From: Meiothermus ruber DSM 1279
GTDB lineage: Bacteria; Deinococcota; Deinococci; Deinococcales; Thermaceae
Length of the DNA: 64,000 bases
Direction: 5' to 3'
NCBI RefSeq assembly: GCF_000024425.1
Contig: NC_013946.1
Coordinates: 2,542,001 to 2,606,000, forward strand
Every line of letters begins with the position of its first letter. The stretch's first letter is position 1. Below are positions 34,127 through 41,900 of the stretch, piece after piece. The notes under the pieces were generated by a model. That model did not search any database, was not told where the DNA came from, and saw only the letters and a program-made list of their open reading frames with translations. A program made the position numbers and the translations under genes.

Positions 34127-35956
34127 ATGGAATCCTATACAATCCACGATTATGACGTACTGGTAATTGGCGCCGGCGGCGCCGGTCTGCGGGCTGCCAT
34201 CGCAGCCATCGAGCAAGGGGCCAAGGTAGGGGTGGTTACCAAGAGCCTGCTGGGCAAGGCCCACACTGTGATGGCCGAAGGGGGCATGGCCGCTGCCATG
34301 GGCAACGTGCGCCCCGAAGACAACTGGAAAGTGCATTTCCGCGACACCCTCAAGGGTGGGGGCATGCTCAACAACTGGAAGATGGTGGAGAACTACACCA
34401 AAGAAGCCCCCGACCGGGTACGTGAGCTCGAGCAGTGGGGCGCCGTCTTCGACCGTACCCCCGATGGCCGGATTAACCAGCGCAACTTCGGGGGGCACTC
34501 CTACCCCCGGCTGGCCCACGTCGGCGACCGCACCGGCCTCGAGCTCATCCGCACCCTACAGGATCACGCGGTAAAAATGGGCATCCACGCCCACATGGAA
34601 ACCACCATCTACCGCCTCCTGACCGATGCCGGTCGGGTGGTGGGGGCCCTGGGCTTTAACCGCCAGACCGGGGACTTCCTGGTCTTCCGGGCCAAGGCGG
34701 TGGTGCTGGCTACGGGCGGGCTGGGCCGCATCTACCAGGTCACCTCCAACTCCTGGGAGTGCACCGGCGACGGCTTCTCGCTGGCCAGCATGGTGGGCGC
34801 CGACCTGATCGATATGGAGTTCATCCAGTTCCACCCCACCGGAATGGTCTGGCCGCCCAGCGTGATGGGCATCCTGGTCACCGAAGGCGTGCGGGGTGAG
34901 GGAGGTGTTCTCAAGAACAGCGAGGGCCGGCGCTTCATGTTCGACAACGTGCCCGAGCGCTACAAAGGCGAGTTTGCCGAAACCGAGGAGGAGGCCGAGC
35001 GCTGGCTCCAGGGTGACCGCAACGCCCGCCGCCCGCCGGAGCTGCTGACCCGCGACGTGGTGGCCAGGGCCATCCGCAAAGAGGTCAACGAAGGCCGGGG
35101 CAGTCCCCACGGCGGCGTTTTCCTGGATATCGCCAGCCGCCGCCCCGCCGACTACATCAAAAAGAAACTGCCCAGCATGTACCACCAGTTCATGAAGCTG
35201 GGCAACCTGGACATCACCAAAGAACCCATGGAGGTGGGCCCCACCTGCCACTACGTGATGGGCGGGGTGCGGGTCGACCCGGACACCCAGGCCACCAACG
35301 TACCGGGGCTGTACGCCGCAGGCGAGGTGGCGGGCGGTCTCCACGGGGCCAACCGCCTGGGGGGCAACTCCCTGTCCGACCTGGTGGTGTTTGGGCGGCG
35401 GGCCGGCCTGGCTGCCGCCGAGTACGCCGCCAAACAGACCGGCTCCTACCAGGTGGATGAGGCCCAGGTGCGGGCCTACATCGCCGAGGCCCTGCAACCC
35501 TTCAACAACCCCCAGGGCGAAAACCCCTTTGCCCTCATGAAAGAGCTTCGCGCCACCATGCAGAAAAACGCTGGCATCATGCGCGAAGAAAGCGAACTCA
35601 AAGCCCAGCTCGAGATTCTAGCCAACCTCAAAAAGCGGGCCTGGAACACCTCGGTCTCAGGCAGCCGGGCCTACAACCCCGGCTGGCACACGGCTTTGGA
35701 TATGCGCCTGATGGTGGAGATTTCCGAGGCCGTGGTGCTGGCCGCCCTGGCCCGCAAGGAAAGCCGGGGGGGCCACGCGCGCCTCGACTACCCCGACCCC
35801 GACCCCACCTTTGCTAAAATCAACCACATCATCCGGCGCAAAAGCGATGGAACCCTTACAGTGGTGGCCGAGCCGCTACCCGAGATGCCCGAGGAGCTGC
35901 GCAAGATAGCCGAGGCCAAAGACCTCAAAGAGCTCAGTGACAAGGTAGGTGCCTGA
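34127..35956 (+). CDS. sdhA: succinate dehydrogenase flavoprotein subunit
   Basis: The 609-residue protein has the FAD-binding VLVIGAGGAGLRAAIAA, the covalent-flavin region AHTVMAEGGMAAAMG, LATGGLGRIYQVTSNS, MEFIQFHPTGMVWP, the active-site RGEGGVLKNSEGRRFM, VGPTCHYVMGGVRVDPDTQA and LHGANRLGGNSLSDLVVFGRRAG. In FrdA/SdhA the covalent His precedes the TVMAEGG-like stretch, and AHTVMAEGG supplies it. It oxidises succinate to fumarate at the cytoplasmic face of the membrane. Confidence 0.97.
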   Translation: MESYTIHDYDVLVIGAGGAGLRAAIAAIEQGAKVGVVTKSLLGKAHTVMAEGGMAAAMGNVRPEDNWKVHFRDTLKGGGMLNNWKMVENYTKEAPDRVRELEQWGAVFDRTPDGRINQRNFGGHSYPRLAHVGDRTGLELIRTLQDHAVKMGIHAHMETTIYRLLTDAGRVVGALGFNRQTGDFLVFRAKAVVLATGGLGRIYQVTSNSWECTGDGFSLASMVGADLIDMEFIQFHPTGMVWPPSVMGILVTEGVRGEGGVLKNSEGRRFMFDNVPERYKGEFAETEEEAERWLQGDRNARRPPELLTRDVVARAIRKEVNEGRGSPHGGVFLDIASRRPADYIKKKLPSMYHQFMKLGNLDITKEPMEVGPTCHYVMGGVRVDPDTQATNVPGLYAAGEVAGGLHGANRLGGNSLSDLVVFGRRAGLAAAEYAAKQTGSYQVDEAQVRAYIAEALQPFNNPQGENPFALMKELRATMQKNAGIMREESELKAQLEILANLKKRAWNTSVSGSRAYNPGWHTALDMRLMVEISEAVVLAALARKESRGGHARLDYPDPDPTFAKINHIIRRKSDGTLTVVAEPLPEMPEELRKIAEAKDLKELSDKVGA

Positions 35957-35957
35957 G

Positions 35958-36734
35958 ATGTCGACCGTCACCTTCAGAATTTTCCGGGGGGATCGCAACG
36001 GTGGTGAGTTGAAAGACTACACCATCGAGGTGCAAGAAGGCATGGTGGTGCTGGACGCCATCCACCAGATCCAGGCCGAGCAGGCCCCTGACCTGGCCTG
36101 CCGCTGGAACTGCAAGGCCGGCAAGTGCGGCTCCTGCGGGGCCGAGGTCAACGGCAAGCCCACCCTAATGTGCATGACCCGGCTGGACACCATCGACACC
36201 AGCAAGCCGGTCACGGTGCGGCCCATGAAAACCTTCCCGGTGATCCGTGACCTGGCCACCGATGTGAAGTGGAACTACGAAGCCAACAAAAAAATCAAGC
36301 CCTTCACCCCAGCGCCCAACACCGACTGGATTATGTTCCAGGAGGACGTGGATCGGGTGCAGGAATTCAGGAAGTGCATCGAGTGCTTCCTGTGCCAGAA
36401 CGTTTGCCACGTGCTGCGCGAGCACGACGAAAAAACCGGCTTTATTGGGCCGCGCTTGCTGGTACGCACCGCCAGCCTCGAGATGCACCCCCTGGACGTG
36501 GAAAACCGCCTGGATATGCTCAAAAACGAAGGCGGCATCGGCTACTGCAACATCACCAAGTGCTGCACCGAGGTCTGCCCCGAGCACATCCACATCACCG
36601 ACAACGCCATCATCCCGCTTAAAGAACGGGTGGTGGACGAGTATTACGACCCAATCCTGGGCTTCTTCCGGCGGTTGTTCGGTAGCAAAAAGCAGGCACA
36701 GACCCCTTCCTCCGGCCAGGCAGCCGACGACTAA
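35958..36734 (+). CDS. sdhB: succinate dehydrogenase iron-sulfur subunit
   Basis: The 258-residue protein carries three clusters: the [2Fe-2S] motif CRWNCKAGKCGSCGAEVNGKP with a later Cys (LMCM), and CIECFLCQNVC plus CCTEVCP for the [4Fe-4S] and [3Fe-4S] centres. It passes electrons from SdhA to quinone at the anchor subunit. ATG 35958 comes 1 nt after the sdhA stop; a GTG 9 nt upstream is an alternative. A short linker-rich tail ends the protein. Confidence 0.96.
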   Translation: MSTVTFRIFRGDRNGGELKDYTIEVQEGMVVLDAIHQIQAEQAPDLACRWNCKAGKCGSCGAEVNGKPTLMCMTRLDTIDTSKPVTVRPMKTFPVIRDLATDVKWNYEANKKIKPFTPAPNTDWIMFQEDVDRVQEFRKCIECFLCQNVCHVLREHDEKTGFIGPRLLVRTASLEMHPLDVENRLDMLKNEGGIGYCNITKCCTEVCPEHIHITDNAIIPLKERVVDEYYDPILGFFRRLFGSKKQAQTPSSGQAADD

Positions 36735-36738
36735 ATTC

Positions 36739-36789
36739 ATACCAGGTCACACCAAAACACCAGCCGCCAGCGGCTGGTGTTTCTGGTAT
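36739..36789 (+). terminator. terminator of the sdh operon
   Basis: AAACACCAGCCG and CGGCTGGTGTTT form a perfect 12-bp stem (36755-36782) with loop CCAG; outer arms ATACCAG/CTGGTAT extend it. The U-run is short. Confidence 0.7.
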
Positions 36790-36846
36790 CCAGCCGATGA
36801 ACCCTTCCAGGCCGGCCGCCCGCTCCCCTCACAAATCCTGTCCTGG

Positions 36847-36852
36847 TAGACT
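36847..36852 (+). promoter_or_regulatory. extended -10 box for the sugar ABC operon
   Basis: TGGTAGACT (TGn plus TAGACT) lies 6 nt before the GTG at 36859. Confidence 0.5.
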
Positions 36853-36858
36853 TACGCC

Positions 36859-38118
36859 GTGCAAATGCTTCGTGGGTCTGCGCTCAAAAACTCACTCGGC
36901 CATCGCCCCACCCTGGTGCTCGGCCTGGCGGTGCTGCTGGCCCTGGTTCGGCTGGCGGTGGCGCTCGAGCTGCTCCCCCCCGGGGCCTATGGGATGGGAG
37001 CCATCCTGCTCTTTGGGGTGACCCTCGAGGCCATGCTTAGAAGCTTCCGACCGGCCCTGCTACCAGGCCTGGGGCTCCTGCTGGCGGGGCTCGGACTGGG
37101 GTACAGCACCGCCCCCGCTGTGCTGCTAGCCCTGCTTGGGGTGGGCGCTCTTTACTGGGCCTGGGCGCCCCGGATGAGCGAGCGCGAACAGGCCAGCTTC
37201 TGGGGCTGGGTGCTGGTCTGGCCTGCAGTGGGGCTGCTCTTGGTCTGGCAGATCATCCCCAGCCTGTACGCCCTGTGGCTTTCGTTTTTGGATCGGTTTA
37301 ACTTCATCGGCCAGAGCAGGTTCGCGGGGCTCCTTAACTACGAAATCCTGCTCACACGCGATCCTCTGTTCTGGAAAGCGATGGGCAACACTTTCTGGTT
37401 TGTGATTTTTACAGTTCCCCTGGGGATTCTGCTGGCGACGCTGGTGGCCATTTTACTCAACGAAAGGGTGCGCCTGCTGGGCTTCTTCCGCACGCTCTAC
37501 TTCCTGCCCTACATTACGGCGCTCACCGCTGCCGCTGCGGTATGGGACTGGATCTATCACCCCGAGTTTGGCTTTCTCAACTGGGTGCTGGGCACGCCGG
37601 GCCTGGACTGGCTCTCTACCCCGCAGGGCATCTTTGCCCTGGCCTTGGCGCCCCTGGGCCTCGAGCTCAAGGGCTTCTGGGCCGGGCCCAGCGTGGCTTT
37701 TGTGGCGATTATGGTGATGAGCCTGTGGCACCTGCTGGGCTATCAGGTGGTGGTCATTCTGGCCGGGCTGCAAAACATCCCCAAAGAGTACTACGAGGCA
37801 GCCCAGCTCGATGGCGCAAGCTGGTGGCAGCAGCAGCGCTATATCACCTGGCCCCTGCTCTCCCCTACCACCTTCTTCCTCTCGACGCTGGGGCTGATCG
37901 GTGGCTTTCAGGTCTTCACCCAGGTGCTGATCATGACCCCCACCGGCGGGGTCTTGCAAGACACCCTGACCATCACCCTATACCTGTACAACAAGGGCTT
38001 CCGCGACTCGGATTTCTCCTATGCCAGCGCCATCGCGGTGGTGGTGTTCGCCGTTATTTTGGTGCTCACGCTGGTGCAGCAGCGGGTGCTCGAGCGCAAG
38101 GTGACCTATGAAGCTTAG
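36859..38118 (+). CDS. carbohydrate ABC transporter permease (MalF/UgpA type) with N-terminal membrane extension
   Basis: The 419-residue protein has an N-terminal extension of about 110 residues with four hydrophobic segments, then a standard six-helix permease domain (about 120-415) with WQIIPSLYALWLSFLDRFNF, FWKAMGNTFWFVIFTVPLGILLATLVAILLN, and the EAA loop EYYEAAQLDGASWWQQQRYITWPLLSP. It forms a heterodimer with the next permease. Start GTG 36859 is supported by the TAGACT box; an ATG 6 nt later is possible. Confidence 0.92.
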   Translation: MQMLRGSALKNSLGHRPTLVLGLAVLLALVRLAVALELLPPGAYGMGAILLFGVTLEAMLRSFRPALLPGLGLLLAGLGLGYSTAPAVLLALLGVGALYWAWAPRMSEREQASFWGWVLVWPAVGLLLVWQIIPSLYALWLSFLDRFNFIGQSRFAGLLNYEILLTRDPLFWKAMGNTFWFVIFTVPLGILLATLVAILLNERVRLLGFFRTLYFLPYITALTAAAAVWDWIYHPEFGFLNWVLGTPGLDWLSTPQGIFALALAPLGLELKGFWAGPSVAFVAIMVMSLWHLLGYQVVVILAGLQNIPKEYYEAAQLDGASWWQQQRYITWPLLSPTTFFLSTLGLIGGFQVFTQVLIMTPTGGVLQDTLTITLYLYNKGFRDSDFSYASAIAVVVFAVILVLTLVQQRVLERKVTYEA

Positions 38119-38241
38119 AACTGGTTCTGCAGCAGATCTTATGCCCCCAGGTGGGCTGGTAGCCCGAAGGCCTGGGTTTGTGCGGGTTGTCAGAAAGCTG
38201 AAGGCCCAAGACGTGGCCCTGAGTACCCCGGAGGGCGCCCG

Positions 38242-39455
38242 ATGACCCTTGGCTCTATTCTGGGCCGCTTGCTCATCTACCTGGTTTTGAGTCTGGGGGC
38301 CGTTGCGATGGCCTTTCCCTTTTACTGGATGCTGGCCACCAGCCTGAAAAGCCCCCAGGAAGCCCAGCAGGCCCAGCCTGTCTGGATTCCCGAGCGGCTC
38401 AAGCCCGTCAACTGGATGGCCGCGGCCCGGCTGGGCGCCCAGGGCGGAAGCCCCCTGTGGGGCGGCTACGAGGATGGCCGCACCATCACCCTGCGAATCC
38501 ATACGGGCGAGATGGGGCCGGAGCCCCAGGTCTTTATTCCTACGGCCGTGGGCGCTTTCAGCGACCCCGGGCCGAGGGCACCCAGATTCGCACCCGTTAC
38601 CAGGAGGATCACTGGGAGATCACTTTCACCAACGCCTCGGGCGAGTCTTTCCGGCTGCTCCCAGTGGTGGTGCTGCTCTCCAAAAGCTACCCAAGCCACC
38701 AGCCCGAGCTGCCACCCGATGCGGTGCGCTCGAGCGGCGATGACTGGCGGCTGGAGTGGGTCAACCTGGCCCCCGGCGTGCTGGGGTATGTGTTCCACAA
38801 CTACCGCGAGGCCTGGCTGGCCGCCCCCTTTGGGCGGTATTTCTTCAACAGCTTCTTTACCGCGGGAACCCAGGTGCTGGTGGGCCTGCTGCTGGCTGCC
38901 ATGGCCGCCTTTGCCCTGGCCCGCATCGAGTTCCCCGGTAAGAACCTGGTCTGGCTCGTGATCCTGGCGACTCTGATGATTCCCGGCGAGGTGCTGCTGA
39001 TTCCCAGCTACATCCTGCTCTCGAGGCTCGAGTGGATCAACACCTACTACGCCCTGGTGGTGCCCTGGCTGGCCTCGGTGTTCGGGATTTTCCTGCTGCG
39101 GCAGTTTTACCTCTCGCTGCCCAGGGATCTGTTCGATGCAGCCCGGATTGACGGGGCCAGCTACTGGACGCAGCTCGTGCGCATTGCCCTGCCGCTCTCG
39201 ATACCAGGGCTGGTCACCTATGGCATCTTTACTTTTTTAGGCGCCTACAACGCCCTGCTGTGGCCCTTGATCGTGACCGACCGGCCCGAGATGTACACCA
39301 TCCAGCGGGGCCTGCAGGTGTTCATCGGAGAGGCCGGCAGCGACTACGGGGCTCTGATGGCCGCCTCAACGCTGGCTATTTTGCCCATTGTGCTGGGATA
39401 TTTTTTGGCTCAGCGGCAGTTTATCCAGGGGGTGGCCCGCAGCGGAATCAAGTAG
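38242..39455 (+). pseudogene. carbohydrate ABC transporter permease (MalG type), frameshifted
   Basis: The reading frame begins MTLGSILGRLLIYLVLSLGAVAMAFPFYWMLATSLKSP (first helix) and is intact to about codon 110, where it shifts; the remainder (QIRTRYQEDHWEITF onwards, five helices, EAA loop DLFDAARIDGASYWTQLVRIALPLS) continues in another frame to the stop. The total length of 1214 bp is not a multiple of three. One extra C in the run CCCC at 38565-38568 restores an uninterrupted 404-residue protein. An insert of about 150 residues between helices 1 and 2 is a large external loop. It may be a real mutation, phase variation or a sequencing error. Confidence 0.85.
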
Positions 39456-39511
39456 GCCTACCATAAGGTAATGTAGTAGGTGACCTGACCCTTAGCTGAC
39501 GTTGTTGTGGG

Positions 39512-39517
39512 TATAAA
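39512..39517 (+). promoter_or_regulatory. candidate -10 box upstream of the sugar-binding protein
   Basis: TATAAA occurs 21 nt before the start codon, ahead of the ribosome binding site; the -35 region is weak. It may give the binding protein extra transcription. Confidence 0.3.
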
Positions 39518-39538
39518 CAAACGAGAAGGAGACGTGAG

Positions 39539-40795
39539 ATGAGATATCTAACCATCGCTTTTTTTGCTTTCCTGAGCCTGTCCCTAGCGCAGCAGCGGCC
39601 CGAGGAGATCATCAAGAGCCAGTGTGAGAAGGCCGGCGTGGTGGCCGAGCTGTGGCACGGCTTTACCGGTGGTGCCCCCAAGACCGCCCTGGAAAACCTG
39701 GTGGTGGAGTTCAACCGAACCCAGAACGGCCAGGTGTGCGTGCGCCCCATTGCACAGGGCAACTACCGCGATCTCTCCACCAAGATCAAAGCTGCCTTCG
39801 CCAGCGGCAAGGTGCCGGTGATGGCCCAGGCCTTCGAGAACAACATGGCGCTGTACCTCGAGTCCGACGCCCTGACGCCCATGTCCGCGCTGGGTATAGA
39901 CCTGAAGGGGGTCAACCCCCTTTTTGTCAACGCAGTGACCTTTAACAAGCAGATCTACGGGGTTCCCTTCAACAAGAGCATCCAAATTCTGTACTACAAC
40001 CGCGACCTGCTCAAGAAATACAACGCCAAGGTACCCACCACCATCAGCGCGTTCATAGCCACCGCCAAGCAAATTTCCCAGGGGGAAAAAGCCCCGGTCT
40101 ACTTCTTCCAGCCCGACACCTCGACCTTCTCGTACTGGTTCTTCACCCTGGGCGGAAGCTACCTGCAAAACGGCAAGCTGGTGCTTAACTCGCCTAAGGC
40201 TGTCGAGGCGCTCGAGCTCTTGGTGCAGGGGGTCAAGGAGGGCTGGGCCCGGCCCATTACCAGCGGCTTCATCAACGCCAACTTCGGTGTGGGGCCCTAC
40301 GCCTTCTCCACCGACACTTCGGCGGGTTACAGCTTCTATCTGCAGGCTGCTAAGTTCGACCTGGGTGTGGCCCCGCTGCCGGGCCGCACCGACAAGCAGC
40401 CCGGTTTTGGACTGGTGCAGGGCACCAACCTGGTGGTCTTTAAGCGGGCCGACGAAAAAGAGAAAAAGGTCGCCGCCGACTTCCTAAAGTTCGTGATCTC
40501 GCCCAGGGTGCAGGCGGTTTTCGGGGTCGCCACCAACTACGTGCCGGTCAACCTGGGCTCGGGTGCCGATCCCGTGGTAACCCGCTACATCAAGCAGAAC
40601 CCGGGCTTTGGCGTGGCCATCACCCAGGCCCGCTACGCCAAGTTCGAGCCGGCCCTTTCCGACTGGGAGCAGATCCGCTTCGACATCCTGGGGCAGGCCA
40701 TCAAAGAGGCCGTGCTGGGCCAGGCCACCCCCAAAGCTGCATTGGACAAGGCCCAGAAAGCCGCTGAGGACTTGCTGGCCGGTCGCACCCGCTAA
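39539..40795 (+). CDS. carbohydrate ABC transporter substrate-binding protein (UgpB/MalE-like)
   Basis: The 418-residue protein has a signal peptide (AFFAFLSLSLAQ) and the extracellular solute-binding family 1 fold: VVAELWHGFTGGAPKTALENLVVEFNRTQNG, YRDLSTKIKAAFASGKVPVMAQAFENNMALYL, YGVPFNKSIQILYYNRDLLKKY, and LVQGTNLVVFKRADEKEKKVAADFLKFV. The pattern resembles UgpB-type proteins (glycerol-3-phosphate or oligosaccharide). AGAAGGAGA precedes the ATG. The operon lacks an ATPase gene. Confidence 0.9.
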   Translation: MRYLTIAFFAFLSLSLAQQRPEEIIKSQCEKAGVVAELWHGFTGGAPKTALENLVVEFNRTQNGQVCVRPIAQGNYRDLSTKIKAAFASGKVPVMAQAFENNMALYLESDALTPMSALGIDLKGVNPLFVNAVTFNKQIYGVPFNKSIQILYYNRDLLKKYNAKVPTTISAFIATAKQISQGEKAPVYFFQPDTSTFSYWFFTLGGSYLQNGKLVLNSPKAVEALELLVQGVKEGWARPITSGFINANFGVGPYAFSTDTSAGYSFYLQAAKFDLGVAPLPGRTDKQPGFGLVQGTNLVVFKRADEKEKKVAADFLKFVISPRVQAVFGVATNYVPVNLGSGADPVVTRYIKQNPGFGVAITQARYAKFEPALSDWEQIRFDILGQAIKEAVLGQATPKAALDKAQKAAEDLLAGRTR

Positions 40796-40832
40796 ACCTT
40801 CCGCGGCTGGGCTCAACCAGGGGTTTTATGCT

Positions 40833-40861
40833 GCGCCTCACAGCAGTGAGGCGCGCTTTTT
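40833..40861 (+). terminator. terminator of the sugar ABC operon
   Basis: GCGCCTCAC and GTGAGGCGC form a perfect 9-bp stem with loop AGCA, followed by GCTTTTTAT. Confidence 0.85.
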
Positions 40862-40960
40862 ATACGCATTTCGGTAGCATCGTTCACTTTAACAAGCCTA
40901 AACGATACGACCGAAATGCTTTTCTGCTCCCGGTGAAGGATTCAAACGGAAACGGTATTA
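40862..40960 (+). repeat. dispersed intergenic repeat, copy B
   Basis: Blocks ATACGCATTTCG, AAGCCTAAACGATAC, CGGTGAAGGATTCAA and GGTAT are shared with copy A at 29.8 kb. This copy has its own 19-bp imperfect inverted repeat (GCATTTCGGTAGCATCGTT against AACGATACGACCGAAATGC, 17 of 19 matching) that copy A lacks. Confidence 0.65.
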
Positions 40961-41032
40961 TTGCATTTCGCAAGCAGTGTCCATCCAGCCTCACAGCCAT
41001 ATACCTCTATACCTCTGTGAAACCAGATCGCG

Positions 41033-41764
41033 CTAAAAACTAAGCTTAGCCAAAACACCCGGTGCTACAACCTCGAGGATCGCGTTTAGTCTGGTTGAGG
41101 TATAACCAGGCTGAAGCTGCGAAAAGACCACCAGCGCGGTGTGAGCGTAATGCTGGGCCATGCACGCAATGGTTCGCTCTACATCGCGGCCTACAGCAGC
41201 ATCCAGCATCGCTCGGTGTTCAGCTTGGCGCAGATAGCCTCGCTCAGGACGTGCGCGGAAAAAAGCAACCCGGTAGCGTTCAGCGTGATCGAAGAGCTGC
41301 CCGATCTCCTCGAGCCAGCGGGGCCCTGCGGCGCGAACCAGACCCAGGTGGAAGGCCCGGTGCGGCACATCCATGCGCTCAAAGTCCTGGGTGCGCATGT
41401 AATGCTCCATCTGGGCGTAGAGGCCCTCGAGTTCGGCCAGGTCTTCTGGGGTCAGGGTAGGTACGGTCATGCGGATGGCGGCAGCCTCGAGGGCAATGCG
41501 CATGGTATAGATCTGCTCGGCATCCGATATTGATAGCTCGGCAATCCGCACCCGCCGGTTGGGTTCCTGTACCACCAAGCCCTCCCGCTGCAGCAGCCGC
41601 AGCGCCTCGCGCAAGGGGGTGCGGCCCACCCCAAGGTCGCGGGCCAGCTCGAGCTGGCTGGTGACCTGACCCGGAGCCAGACTTCCTCGCAGAATCGAGT
41701 GCCGCAGCAGGTCATGGATCAGTAGCACGTTTTGTCCATCGCGGCTGGCTTCTTCCTTCATCAT
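41033..41764 (-). CDS. GntR/FCD-family transcriptional regulator of the catabolic operon
   Basis: The 243-residue protein has an N-terminal winged HTH (about 12-78: LLIHDLLRHSILRGSLAPGQVTSQLELARDLGVGRTPLREALRLLQREGLVVQEPNRRVRI) and a C-terminal FCD domain (about 85-225) with D/H-rich ligand positions (FERMDVPHRAFHLGLVRAAG, QAEHRAMLDAAVGRD). FCD regulators usually repress carboxylate or aromatic catabolism genes and are released by the substrate. It is divergent from the 18-gene operon, with overlapping promoters. GAGG precedes the ATG pair. Confidence 0.92.
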   Translation of the reverse strand: MMKEEASRDGQNVLLIHDLLRHSILRGSLAPGQVTSQLELARDLGVGRTPLREALRLLQREGLVVQEPNRRVRIAELSISDAEQIYTMRIALEAAAIRMTVPTLTPEDLAELEGLYAQMEHYMRTQDFERMDVPHRAFHLGLVRAAGPRWLEEIGQLFDHAERYRVAFFRARPERGYLRQAEHRAMLDAAVGRDVERTIACMAQHYAHTALVVFSQLQPGYTSTRLNAILEVVAPGVLAKLSF

Positions 41765-41783
41765 ATCGCCTCAAACTGTGGAC

Positions 41784-41812
41784 AATATACCTCTATTGAC
41801 ATTAAAAGACAA
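41784..41812 (-). promoter_or_regulatory. promoter of the GntR gene
   Basis: On the minus strand TTGTCT (41807-41812), 17-nt spacer, TATATT (41784-41789). It is interleaved with the promoter of the divergent operon. Confidence 0.6.
41785..41796. promoter_or_regulatory. candidate GntR operator (12-mer also present at 40999-41010)
   Basis: ATATACCTCTAT covers the regulator's -10 box and touches the -35 box of the operon. The identical 12-mer occurs past the 3' end of the regulator gene. CTGTGGACA and CTGTAGACA (41777, 41834) are a second candidate pair. Confidence 0.4.
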
Positions 41813-41825
41813 AAGTGTATATAGT
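41796..41825 (+). promoter_or_regulatory. promoter of the 18-gene transport and catabolic operon
   Basis: TTGACA (41796-41801), 18-nt spacer, TATAGT (41820-41825), about 70 nt upstream of the first start codon. Confidence 0.7.
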
Positions 41826-41900
41826 TTGCTCATCTGTAGACATAAGTGCGGCTGGGCTCGAGGCTCAGGAGTCGAGTTGGGTCGCCCGCAAGGAGGAGGT

